The notes beneath the pieces were generated by a model. That model saw nothing but the letters and a program-made list of their open reading frames with translations, ran no database searches and was not told where the DNA came from. Below, piece by piece: positions 1 through 6,527 of a stretch of 8,214 nucleotides of DNA. A program made the position numbers and the translations under genes. The DNA is taken from contig JABXGX010000064.1 of the NCBI GenBank assembly GCA_016550405.1, positions 1 through 8,214 of the forward strand. The letters are read 5' to 3'. Positions within the stretch are counted from its first letter, which is position 1. Each line of letters opens with the position of its first letter. The DNA is from an archaeon (GTDB taxonomy: Archaea; Asgardarchaeota; Hermodarchaeia; Hermodarchaeales; Hermodarchaeaceae).

Positions 1-22
1 AAAGTTCTCGCTCTTTAGTTCA

Positions 23-1378
23 ATGTTGATGTCAATGGTTACTCAGGTCTTAGAAAAAATCGATCAAAACACCGACAAGGCACTCGATGCAGCGAAAAAA
101 ATCTGCAGCATCCCCACCGTGGCAGCGCAAGGAAAAGGAATTGATGAGACCGCAGAACTTGTTCAAAAGATGCTCGAAGACGCTGGAATCCCATCAGAAT
201 TACACCCCACCTCCGGAGCCCCTGTTGTCACCGGCTTCTTAGACGTCGGCGCGAAGCGAACACTCCTTTTCTATGATCATTATGATGTGCAACCTGCTGG
301 ACCCTTCGACCTCTGGGTTTCTCCTCCCTTTGAACCGGAAATCCGTGAAGGGCGATTTTATGCACGAGGGATTGCTGACAACAAAGGGGATACGATCTCA
401 CGGATTTGGGTGGCGAAAGCGTTCAAGGATGCTGGTGTGGAGCTTCCGGTGAACATCAAGTTTGTCATTGAAGGTGAGGAGGAGATTAGTAGCCCCAATC
501 TTCCCGACTTCACAAAGAAACAGAGTGACTTCCTTAAAGCCGACGGTGGTATCTGGGAATTTGGGAGTGCTGGATTTGATGGGACACAAGAAGCCTGGTT
601 AGGGCTAAAGGGAATTCTCTATGTGCAATTGGAGGTTGAACGGCTCTCTCATGATGCGCATTCAAGCAATTCAGCAATTCTTCCCTCTGCTCCGTTTCGT
701 TTAGTGTGGGCGCTCAGTTCCTTAAAAGATGAAAATGAACGGATTCAAATCAACGGCTTTTATGACGATGTCGTCCCGATGACGGATGTTGAAAAGAAAT
801 TCATTTCGAAAATAGATTTTGAAGAAGAGGCTCGGCGTAAATTCTATGGAATTGATGCCTTTGTTGCAGGTTATAAAGGGGATGCGCTTCGGGAAGCCTA
901 TTACTATCACCCCCATCTCAGCATCGATGGTCTAACTAGCGGCTATCAGGAAGCTGGGTCTATGACTGTGTTACCTGCCAAAGCTTCAGCCAAAATCGAT
1001 TTCCGGCTAGTTGAAAACCAAGAACCAACAGATTTAGTCGAAAAACTCCGGAGCCACTTGGACAATCATGGATTCACTGATATCAAAATCGCATGGTACG
1101 ATGGTTATCCTGCAGCAAAAACTCCTGTGGATCATCCTTTCGTTGAAATCATCAACAAAGCCAACCAATCAGTCTTTGGTCATCCAATGCGCATCCATCC
1201 CACCTGTCCCGGTTCAGGTCCCTTGTACCTATTCAAAGAATATGTACCTATGGTCTCTATTGGAATAGGAGATTACAACTCCAGGGCCCATTCTCCAAAT
1301 GAAAGTGTTCCTGTGGACTATTTCATCAACGCTATGAAACGAATCGCCGTAATTATAGATCTTATGGACCGCTGGTAA
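23..1378 (+). CDS. M20-family zinc dipeptidase / amidohydrolase
   Basis: This is a cytosolic metallohydrolase of the M20 family (ArgE/DapE/carnosinase-type dipeptidases), expected to cleave an amide or peptide bond using two zinc ions. The order of motifs is complete in 451 residues, a normal length. HYDVQP at 86-91 gives the first metal-ligand His86 and Asp88. ARGIADNKGD at 114-123 gives the bridging Asp119. EGEEE at 150-154 gives the catalytic base Glu153 and ligand Glu154. The lid/dimerisation domain has DAHSSNS at 211-217 and the family-typical LKDEN...GFYDDV at 234-250. DFRLV (326-330) carries the conserved Arg, and AHSPNE at 422-427 carries the last ligand His423. The remaining ligand is probably Glu179 or Asp174 in DGGIWEFG. 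The exact substrate cannot be told. The ATG at 23 is used, but Met3 or Met5 would serve, and the frame is open to the window edge, so a more upstream start is not excluded. The gene converges on the propeller gene 14 bases downstream. Confidence 0.95.
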   Translation: MLMSMVTQVLEKIDQNTDKALDAAKKICSIPTVAAQGKGIDETAELVQKMLEDAGIPSELHPTSGAPVVTGFLDVGAKRTLLFYDHYDVQPAGPFDLWVSPPFEPEIREGRFYARGIADNKGDTISRIWVAKAFKDAGVELPVNIKFVIEGEEEISSPNLPDFTKKQSDFLKADGGIWEFGSAGFDGTQEAWLGLKGILYVQLEVERLSHDAHSSNSAILPSAPFRLVWALSSLKDENERIQINGFYDDVVPMTDVEKKFISKIDFEEEARRKFYGIDAFVAGYKGDALREAYYYHPHLSIDGLTSGYQEAGSMTVLPAKASAKIDFRLVENQEPTDLVEKLRSHLDNHGFTDIKIAWYDGYPAAKTPVDHPFVEIINKANQSVFGHPMRIHPTCPGSGPLYLFKEYVPMVSIGIGDYNSRAHSPNESVPVDYFINAMKRIAVIIDLMDRW

Positions 1379-1392
1379 TACAACATTAGTGT

Positions 1393-2766
1393 TCATGTTG
1401 AAATCCGGTTTCCACGCCTTTTGTACAGAAAATAAGTAGTAACTAGAATCAAAACAGCGAAAATAATACCAGATACAAATAGAATCATTGGAACTGCTGT
1501 AAGGAAGGGATTTGCGAAAGGAGGTTCATCAGAAATTTTAACTAACCATACATCCCGTGATCCCGCACCAAAACTAAATGTATATCCGATAAGGATGAAA
1601 TCCCCTCGGCTAAGTATTCCCCCTCGAATCACATCATCTTCGGGACCACCATAAACGCGCGTCCAAAGGGAGTCGCCTTCAGTGTTCGTTCGCGTCAACC
1701 AAAGATCTGCCGAAGACGAGAAATACGTATAACCAATCAGCGCATACCCATTCGGTTCACATTCAAGGAGAGTTCGGAAATAATCATCAGCAAGACTTCC
1801 ATAGGTTATTCGGTTTTCTTCGGCACCATCGCTAGCCGTGAAAAGAAGCCATCCGTCATATGTTGAAGTGCCATAACTGTTCGTGAATCCAACAATTGTG
1901 AATCCTCCATCAGCGTCCAACGCAACTGACCGGATGAAGTCATTTTCTTCCCCACCATAGGTCTGATTCCATAGAAGCTCACCCGCTTCGTTCGTACGGA
2001 GAAGCCATGCATCGGGGTGGTATTCCGTATACTGCCCAGAATGATCAAGGGTTGCAAAGCTACTGTTAATTTCCCCCAGAAGGAGAAAGCCTCCATCATT
2101 TAATTCCACGAGTGAGCGCCCGATGTCGTCACCGGTTTCACCATAGGTCCGATTCCACAGAATATTACCTATTGCATCCGTGCGGATTAACCAAATATCA
2201 TAGGTTTGAAGATGAGTGACAGGGTCCTCGGATCCATAACTCCGTGTGCTTCCAATGAGTGCAAACCCACCAGATTCTACCTCAATTATATCAAAGCCCT
2301 GGTCATTATCGAGTCCTCCAAATGAGCGATTCCATAAGTGTGTTCCATCTGCTGTCGTCCGAACAAGCCATGCATCTGAACGACCTGATGGATTGCTACG
2401 CGAGTAGCCTGTGACGGCGAATCCACCCCCAGTGCATTCGATAATCGCATAACCTACATCATCATTTGGGCCCCCAATTGTCCGATTCCAAAGCTGGTTT
2501 CCATCCCAATTGCAGCCAATAAGTAACATGTCAGTATGGGTAATACCCGAACTCAAAGTCCCACCAACTATGACATACCCCCCTCCTTGTCTCTCAAGTA
2601 TGTCGTTCCCATAATCGCCAAGGGCACCTCCAAAAGTTCGGTGCCATAACACGTCAGACCCTATGAGGGGCTGACTGCCTATGACATACGTAACCGGTTG
2701 AGCGAAAAGAACGATTAAGCACATTATACAGCCAATTGACACGGGAATAGCTTTTGCTCTTCTCAT
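1393..2766 (-). CDS. Secreted seven-bladed beta-propeller repeat protein with C-terminal membrane anchor
   Basis: This is a 457-residue cell-surface protein. An N-terminal hydrophobic segment (about 8-29) after MRRAK looks like a signal peptide. Seven repeats of about 50-60 residues follow, beginning near residues 40, 92, 144, 203, 265, 317 and 367. Each has the pattern LW-x-R-T-x-GG, then D-D-x-G, then GG(F/Y)xxxGxTxSxG, then D-x-WLxRT and GxxLW. Seven units fit one closed seven-bladed propeller, of the kind described as delta-60/SBBP-like repeats. A hydrophobic stretch at 424-447 followed by KRRGNR anchors it with the propeller outside. N-glycosylation sequons sit at N94, N146, N205 and N267, always directly after the blade-opening Trp, plus N234. 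An upstream TTG at 2793 would add nine residues. I prefer ATG at 2766 because it begins a compact signal peptide and a TATA-like TTTTAA at 2812-2817 predicts transcription starting near 2788, inside the extension. The ligand is unknown; an adhesion or binding role is inferred. Confidence 0.9.
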   Translation of the reverse strand: MRRAKAIPVSIGCIMCLIVLFAQPVTYVIGSQPLIGSDVLWHRTFGGALGDYGNDILERQGGGYVIVGGTLSSGITHTDMLLIGCNWDGNQLWNRTIGGPNDDVGYAIIECTGGGFAVTGYSRSNPSGRSDAWLVRTTADGTHLWNRSFGGLDNDQGFDIIEVESGGFALIGSTRSYGSEDPVTHLQTYDIWLIRTDAIGNILWNRTYGETGDDIGRSLVELNDGGFLLLGEINSSFATLDHSGQYTEYHPDAWLLRTNEAGELLWNQTYGGEENDFIRSVALDADGGFTIVGFTNSYGTSTYDGWLLFTASDGAEENRITYGSLADDYFRTLLECEPNGYALIGYTYFSSSADLWLTRTNTEGDSLWTRVYGGPEDDVIRGGILSRGDFILIGYTFSFGAGSRDVWLVKISDEPPFANPFLTAVPMILFVSGIIFAVLILVTTYFLYKRRGNRIST

Positions 2767-2811
2767 AGGGATCCACACATAAAGGTGTGACAAGATTTTC
2801 TCGATGTTTTC

Positions 2812-2817
2812 TTAAAA
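2812..2817 (-). promoter_or_regulatory. TATA-like box of the propeller gene
   Basis: Read on the minus strand, the sequence is CCTAAGTTTTAAGAAAAC, with TTTTAA as an archaeal TATA-like core. With the usual 25-27 base spacing, transcription would begin near 2788, leaving a short leader before the ATG at 2766. The match to consensus is only moderate. Confidence 0.35.
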
Positions 2818-2857
2818 CTTAGGGATTCCGGCATTCCCCGCTTTCGTAACACCTTCT

Positions 2858-2868
2858 AAAGTTATAAG
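2858..2868 (+). promoter_or_regulatory. TATA box of the TspO-like gene, leaderless spacing
   Basis: The sequence AAAGTTATAAG is centred about 27 bases before the ATG at 2891. In archaea the TATA box lies about 25-28 bases before the transcription start, so the predicted mRNA begins at or within a few bases of the start codon. The only Shine-Dalgarno-like string (AAGGAG, 2866-2871) is about 20 bases from the ATG, too far to be used, and it overlaps the TATA region. This agrees with a leaderless transcript. Confidence 0.5.
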
Positions 2869-2890
2869 GAGAAACATCGCAACTCACGCT

Positions 2891-3709
2891 ATGACTGAAA
2901 AAAGTGGTTACCAACTTTATCAGGTCTTAAACATTTTTGCAGTTATTTCAGTGATTATCGTAAACATTCTTGCGAACGCACTTCCCATCTTTGGAGTGTA
3001 TACCGGATGGGTGTCAGATGCGTACCCGAACTTCTTCACACCCGCCGGCTATGTATTCTCCATCTGGTTCATCATCTACCTCCAAGCGATAATCTTCATG
3101 ATTTACCAGGCCCGAGCAAGCCAAGGGAGTGCTAGCTATCTTCCTAAAATTAGCTTTTTCTACTTCTTCGCTGGATTAGCCAATATAGCATGGATTTTCG
3201 TCTTCCACTATTCATACGCCTTTATGGTAGCAAATCCCCCATACTTCCTTGCATCTCTTGTCCTTCTTCTCGTCGTTTTCCTGATGCTCCTTCTAGCCTA
3301 TCTACGACTGAGAGTCGGGGTGGAAACAGTCCCACGAAGCGAAAAACTAGCTGTGCACCTCCATTTCAGCGTCTACCTGGGCTGGATTTCTGTCGCCACA
3401 GTTGCCGCCATCGCTTCGTCCATTAATATCTTGGTTCCTGCGATTCCTACTGAAATCCAACATCTGGCAACAGCTATCATGCTTTTTGTTGCCTTGCTTC
3501 TCGCATTACTAATGATCTATCTTCGCCGCGATTATGGGTTTGCATTAGTCTTCTTATGGGCGGGAGCCGGAATCGGTGTTAAATGGATTACCATCCCCAT
3601 TATCTTTTACTCCGCTATCGCCGTAGCAATCATCTTAGTCATTGGAATGATCCTCATCCCATATATTAGGAAATCTAATCTCATCCAATATTACAAAGGA
3701 CCTGAATAG
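2891..3709 (+). CDS. TspO/MBR-like tryptophan-rich membrane protein, extended form
   Basis: This is a 272-residue integral membrane protein. The segment LANALPIFG (27-35), then SDAYPNFFTPAGYVFSIWF (42-60) and the following Y63, resembles the TspO/MBR-related 'tryptophan-rich sensory protein' group, where a P-x-G-x-x-F-x-x-W signature opens the second helix. Hydrophobic segments lie near 11-33, 51-73, 87-112, 117-140, 158-181, 190-211, 214-231 and 232-257, so seven or eight helices are likely. Classical TspO has five helices in about 160 residues; this matches the longer relatives, whose function is not established (TspO itself binds porphyrins and cholesterol-like ligands). Tryptophans stand at 40, 59, 101, 165, 223 and 232. 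The ATG start is supported by the TATA box placed for a leaderless mRNA. It is divergent from the propeller gene across 124 bases and is followed by a 169-base gap, so it is probably transcribed alone. The family assignment rests on motif memory. Confidence 0.75.
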   Translation: MTEKSGYQLYQVLNIFAVISVIIVNILANALPIFGVYTGWVSDAYPNFFTPAGYVFSIWFIIYLQAIIFMIYQARASQGSASYLPKISFFYFFAGLANIAWIFVFHYSYAFMVANPPYFLASLVLLLVVFLMLLLAYLRLRVGVETVPRSEKLAVHLHFSVYLGWISVATVAAIASSINILVPAIPTEIQHLATAIMLFVALLLALLMIYLRRDYGFALVFLWAGAGIGVKWITIPIIFYSAIAVAIILVIGMILIPYIRKSNLIQYYKGPE

Positions 3710-3783
3710 TACTCTCCTATCAACGGCTGCACCATCAAACGGATTCCTCTACTAGTTAGTATTTTCCTCCTTCACCTCGCAAA

Positions 3784-3794
3784 AGATAATATAC
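3784..3794 (+). promoter_or_regulatory. Candidate TATA box before the three-TM protein gene
   Basis: AGATAATATAC lies in the 169-base gap between the TspO-like gene and the gene starting at 3879. It would place transcription near 3815 and give a leader of about 60 bases. A weaker AATTTAAG at 3836-3843 is a second possibility closer to the start. The rest of the gap (3710-3878) shows no gene or obvious structured RNA. Confidence 0.35.
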
Positions 3795-3878
3795 AAACAA
3801 CTAAACATCGGGGCACTCATTTGCAGGGAACCGAGAATTTAAGTTCAGAATGAATGGTTCATCAACGGTGTATCCTTT

Positions 3879-4277
3879 TTGACCGAACTGCCCTCTGTTC
3901 CCACGACGGCTATATCTCTTGAAGCAAAATCACGTTCTATCTCAAGCTATATTGCCTTTGGTCTCATTTTTTTTGCTGCCCTGATAGCAACGACGAACAT
4001 CATCTACAGCATCTATCTACAGCTCTTTGTGTTTCTTCCCTCAATTCCGACTTGGATGGGATTCCAAATCTATAACTATCTCATTCTCGATGCCCTCCTC
4101 GTCATCGGCGTGCTTCTTATGTATGGAGGTGCCGTCATCATTTATTTCGAGAAATCATGGCCATATGGCGGTATCATCGCACTATTTGGCGCATTCATGA
4201 GTCTCACTTTATTGGCCCTCTTTTTAGGTGCCCTAGGTGCTTTCATAAACCTTTGCAGCCGCCCAGAACCGAAGTAG
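3879..4277 (+). CDS. Small three-TM membrane protein, unrecognised
   Basis: This 132-residue protein does not match a family I recognise. A polar, Ser/Thr-rich N-terminus (1-22) precedes hydrophobic segments at about 23-47, 64-90 and 97-125, the last rich in Gly/Ala/Leu (GALGAF). The short tail is CSRPEPK. An EKSWPYGG loop (91-98) links helices two and three. The start must be a non-ATG codon. The frame is closed by TAA at 3840-3842 and contains no ATG before Met60, which lies after the first helix, so TTG at 3879 is the best start. No clear Shine-Dalgarno sequence precedes it. Asgard and other archaeal genomes carry many such short membrane proteins with poor conservation. The gene ends 53 bases before the cupin gene and might share its transcript. 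I propose no function. Confidence 0.7.
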   Translation: MTELPSVPTTAISLEAKSRSISSYIAFGLIFFAALIATTNIIYSIYLQLFVFLPSIPTWMGFQIYNYLILDALLVIGVLLMYGGAVIIYFEKSWPYGGIIALFGAFMSLTLLALFLGALGAFINLCSRPEPK

Positions 4278-4330
4278 ACATAAGGAATGGGCACCACACA
4301 ATCAGTGTCCACGGCTCGAGGAAACACATC

Positions 4331-4657
4331 ATGACTCCAATCATTGATATTTGGGAACATGTCCGCCAAATGAAACAACCCTGGGCACCCCAAGAAATTG
4401 CCCAAGTAAATAACCATGTGATCCGATTAGCTCTTTTTGATGGCGAGTTTCCCATGCACCGACACTCCAACGCCGATGAACTCTTCTTCATTCTCAAAGG
4501 GCAAATTATGATCCGCATCAAGGGGCAGCCTGATCTAACTCTAAATGAGGGAAAAATGGTGGTGATTCCTAAAGGTGTCGAGCATTCGCCCAAGAGCCTT
4601 GAACCATCATATGTGTTGATGTTTGAGCCTGTTGCTCTCAACCCGCGTGGGGACTGA
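4331..4657 (+). CDS. Single-domain cupin (Cupin_2-type) protein
   Basis: This is a 108-residue protein forming one conserved cupin barrel, a small metal-binding beta-barrel. Motif 1 runs from G38 through H43-x-H45-(x4)-E50 to G57, matching G(x)5HxH(x)3-4E(x)6G. Motif 2 is G74-KMVV-IPKG-VEH85-S, matching G(x)5PxG(x)2H. The four ligands His43, His45, Glu50 and His85 are all present, so metal binding is expected. The sequence style (DELFFILKG, IPKGVEHSPKS) is that of small stand-alone cupins, some called mannose-6-phosphate isomerase-like, whose substrates are mostly unknown. The frame is open to 4157, but the ATG at 4331 is chosen because GAGGA (4318-4322) lies 8 bases before it and because the extension is a shadow of the neighbouring membrane-protein gene. 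A T8 tract follows the stop codon directly. The nearby amidohydrolase is a possible functional partner, but the T8 tract argues for separate transcripts. Confidence 0.9.
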   Translation: MTPIIDIWEHVRQMKQPWAPQEIAQVNNHVIRLALFDGEFPMHRHSNADELFFILKGQIMIRIKGQPDLTLNEGKMVVIPKGVEHSPKSLEPSYVLMFEPVALNPRGD

Positions 4658-4665
4658 TTTTTTTT
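4658..4665 (+). terminator. T8 tract directly after the cupin stop codon
   Basis: Eight T residues follow the TGA of the cupin gene without a gap. Archaeal RNA polymerase terminates at oligo-T tracts of this kind without needing a hairpin, so the cupin transcript probably ends here. No strong hairpin is visible. Confidence 0.5.
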
Positions 4666-4721
4666 GCGTATGTAGGACTAGTACAATCCTACACACTTTT
4701 CCCCCCCAACAGAATGGTTCC

Positions 4722-5696
4722 TTGGCGATTAGGCAATTGCAAAACCGCGTTTTCAGCTATACGGGTCCAATATTTGATGCTCACACCCATGTCTGGGAAA
4801 GCACTAATCTTCATCAAACTATTGAGGAACTAGATCAACTCGGAATCAAATCGCAGTTGGTAATCGCGCATCGCACAGCGCTTCGGGATTTTACCGACCA
4901 ACAATACCCCGGTAAGTTTGTATTCGCCAAGTACTTATCAACACAGCAAATCATTGGTTCACAAATTGATGTTGTTCTCTCAGAAATTGATCAAATGCGC
5001 GAAAACGGATTTTCAGTAGCAAAGATGTGGTCGGCCCCAGCTTGGCGTAACTACTTTAAAGATTTTGAAGGCAACTTTCAACTTACTGATGAACGTTATC
5101 AGCCCATTTTTGATAAACTCGCTGCAGAGGGCTTTCCTTTACTCCTTCATATGTCTGATCCTGACACCTACTATGCCACCAATTATGCGAACACTCAAAT
5201 CTTTGGCACTAAGGAGGAGCATCTAAATGAGTTAGAAGCTCTCATCCAAAGCAATCCTGACCTACAATTTCAACTCGCTCATTTTGCTGCACAACCAGAA
5301 ATCCACCGGCTTCCCCATCTAGCTGAATGGTTCGAAACATATGATAACATTGTAGTCGATACGGCTTCTTCCCGTTGGATGGCCCGCGAACTGAGCAAAG
5401 ATCCTGATGCCGCCCGTGACTTCCTTATCCGATTTTCTAAACGAATCCTTTTCGGCACTGATGCAACCTTAAACGCGTCGAAATCCTGGGACAAACACTC
5501 CAACTTGTCCCCTTACAAAGCACGATTCATCGCCCAACGATTTCTCTGGGAAACTAATGAACGCCATACCCCACTACCTTTCCCTGATGCAGATACTGAA
5601 GCCACTGGAGGAACTTTTATCAATGGACTTAATCTCCCAGACCGAGTTCTACAAGATTTGTATTGGAAGAATGGTCAGCGCCTGTATGCATTTTAA
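4722..5696 (+). CDS. Amidohydrolase-2 family metal-dependent hydrolase
   Basis: This is a TIM-barrel hydrolase of the amidohydrolase superfamily, closest in style to the amidohydrolase-2 group (decarboxylases, lactonases and related C-O/C-N hydrolases). With TTG at 4722 the product has 324 residues, a normal length. The N-terminal metal motif is FDAHTHVW with His21 and His23. LLLHMSD carries His143, QLAHFA carries His187, and FGTDAT carries the catalytic Asp247. VAKMW (Lys101) sits on strand three or four but is not clearly a ligand. The C-terminal end, GLNLPDRVLQDLYWKNGQRLYAF-like (302-324), is typical of the family. The substrate is unknown. The start cannot be ATG: the first in-frame Met lies after the essential HxH. 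TTG at 4722, or TTG at 4737, fits the short N-terminal tail of the family; the frame stays open upstream to TTG 4623 inside the cupin gene, but that extension looks non-coding. It lies 64 bases after the cupin. Confidence 0.88.
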   Translation: MAIRQLQNRVFSYTGPIFDAHTHVWESTNLHQTIEELDQLGIKSQLVIAHRTALRDFTDQQYPGKFVFAKYLSTQQIIGSQIDVVLSEIDQMRENGFSVAKMWSAPAWRNYFKDFEGNFQLTDERYQPIFDKLAAEGFPLLLHMSDPDTYYATNYANTQIFGTKEEHLNELEALIQSNPDLQFQLAHFAAQPEIHRLPHLAEWFETYDNIVVDTASSRWMARELSKDPDAARDFLIRFSKRILFGTDATLNASKSWDKHSNLSPYKARFIAQRFLWETNERHTPLPFPDADTEATGGTFINGLNLPDRVLQDLYWKNGQRLYAF

Positions 5697-5732
5697 TTTC
5701 TGGCTGAATTCGACCTGAAATATCGCAAAGGC

Positions 5733-5739
5733 TTAATTA
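5733..5739 (+). promoter_or_regulatory. Candidate TATA box before the small membrane protein gene
   Basis: GCAAAGGCTTAATTAG contains a purine-rich BRE-like stretch before TTAATTA. With archaeal spacing the transcript would start near 5763, about 35 bases before the ATG at 5798, leaving room for the GGAGG ribosome-binding site. The match is modest. Confidence 0.3.
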
Positions 5740-5781
5740 GTCCTAGTTAGGCAACAAGGGCTCTGTAATCGTCTTTGACTT

Positions 5782-5786
5782 GGAGG
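5782..5786 (+). promoter_or_regulatory. Shine-Dalgarno site GGAGG deciding the 5798 start
   Basis: GGAGG ends 11 bases before the ATG at 5798. It lies directly after a possible TTG start at 5780, partly overlapping it, and therefore supports the ATG over the TTG. Confidence 0.55.
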
Positions 5787-5797
5787 ACTTTTTTCTT

Positions 5798-6160
5798 ATG
5801 TCAGATGAAACAACTGCCACAACTCTAATTTTCGTTGGAGCAATATTCCAAATCATCATTGCCATATTACTTCTCATCGGAGGTGCTGGAAGTAGCATTG
5901 GCACCGTCATAGGATTTCTCCTTGGCGGTATCAGTGATCCCACCGATTGGGTTTGGGTGTTTATCCCCGGGGTACCACTAATGGTCTTTGGAATTCTTGC
6001 ACTCCTCTTTGGCATGTCTTGGGTCAGATGGCGAGAAACTCCTACTGAATACAAACAGAAGCTCATTTTAACCGGTATCCTAGCCCTCATTTTCACTGGG
6101 GTTATTCCAGGACTTTTAGTGGTAATCGCTGGTGCCATTACTCCCGAAGAAGCCGCCTAG
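5798..6160 (+). CDS. Small membrane protein (three to four TM), DUF4064-like
   Basis: This is a 120-residue membrane protein. After a short acidic N-terminus (MSDETTATT) there are hydrophobic segments at about 8-29, 33-44 (short, Gly-rich), 53-74 and 88-112. The tail TPEEAA is acidic. The loop WVRWRETPTEYKQK (75-88) between the last two helices is basic and aromatic, which predicts a cytosolic position. The pattern of a Gly-rich first hairpin and a final TGxxPGLLxxIAG helix recalls DUF4064-type proteins, but this is a loose resemblance and I give no function. ATG at 5798 is chosen over the in-frame TTG at 5780 because GGAGG is correctly placed before the ATG. A T6 tract follows about 35 bases after the stop. 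The gene stands alone between the amidohydrolase and a minus-strand small ORF. Confidence 0.75.
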   Translation: MSDETTATTLIFVGAIFQIIIAILLLIGGAGSSIGTVIGFLLGGISDPTDWVWVFIPGVPLMVFGILALLFGMSWVRWRETPTEYKQKLILTGILALIFTGVIPGLLVVIAGAITPEEAA

Positions 6161-6194
6161 CAGCGTCAATTCACCAGTTGACCTGCCTTACCTC

Positions 6195-6200
6195 TTTTTT
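6195..6200 (+). terminator. T6 tract downstream of the small membrane protein gene
   Basis: The run CCTCTTTTTTGG lies 35 bases after the stop at 6160 and before the 3' end of the minus-strand small ORF. An oligo-T terminator for the plus-strand transcript is plausible. There is no strong hairpin. Confidence 0.3.
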
Positions 6201-6221
6201 GGGATGAGTAATGAGTAGCAT

Positions 6222-6452
6222 TCACATTTCTTTACGGCAAATGAAATATCCCAAAGCAATACCCATCATGACACAGCCTCCCACCTGACAAAATAGAACG
6301 ATGAATTCAGGATATGAGGTATGGAGTGCTATACTTGAGAGAATCAGTACAAACGGTATCACCATTGCAACACCTATCCCCGCAAAAGCCATGATACCCA
6401 TCGCAAAATCGAGGCGGTCATCGAGCCGAAAGTTGCGTGCCACCACTATCAC
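6222..6452 (-). CDS. Tentative small two-TM protein, unrecognised
   Basis: This is a 76-residue open frame with two clear hydrophobic segments at about 16-41 and 49-71, a charged N-terminus (ARNFRLDDRLD) and a short basic tail (CRKEM). That layout is what a real small membrane protein would show, and no competing plus-strand gene covers the region. The start is unclear: GTG at 6452 lies inside an AGGTGAT string resembling a Shine-Dalgarno site, and further in-frame GTG codons at 6446 and 6443 are very close to it. There is no ATG before Met18. No homologous family comes to mind. It would be divergent from the methyltransferase gene. The alternative is chance: hydrophobic ORFs of this size occur randomly. 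Confidence 0.45.
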   Translation of the reverse strand: MIVVARNFRLDDRLDFAMGIMAFAGIGVAMVIPFVLILSSIALHTSYPEFIVLFCQVGGCVMMGIALGYFICRKEM

Positions 6453-6527
6453 CTACCATTACGAGTTCACTGGTTGACGAGTTTTTACCTTTACGTTACT
6501 GGCTAACCTGTAATAGGGCTGTTATCA

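Noticed and set aside
1806..2099. A 97-codon frame inside the propeller gene
   Set aside because: It lies on the same strand in a shifted frame within the repeat region and is produced by the repetitive codons.
2767..2793. TTG start adding nine residues to the propeller protein
   Set aside because: It would place extra residues before a normal signal peptide and probably lies upstream of the predicted transcription start.
4157..4330. N-terminal extension of the cupin by 58 codons to an upstream ATG
   Set aside because: It overlaps the end of the three-TM gene in another frame, has no cupin-like content, and the ATG at 4331 has a GAGGA site at the right distance.
4142..4641. Two long minus-strand open frames over the three-TM and cupin genes
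   Set aside because: They are antisense shadows of genes with clear motifs or membrane segments and show no domain-like content.
4714..4716. ATG shortly upstream of the amidohydrolase, near a C7 run, as the true start after a sequencing frameshift
   Set aside because: The ATG is out of frame and the C7 run lies before it, so an error there would not bring it into frame. No other suspicious homopolymer explains it.
4623..4721. N-terminal extension of the amidohydrolase starting inside the cupin gene
   Set aside because: The 33 extra residues are not family-like, cross the T8 tract, and the start would be a TTG without a ribosome-binding site.
5743..6138. Minus-strand open frame of 131 codons opposite the small membrane protein
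   Set aside because: The plus-strand frame has a GGAGG site, an ATG and membrane helices. The minus frame is a Pro/Ile/Lys-rich mirror with no domain.
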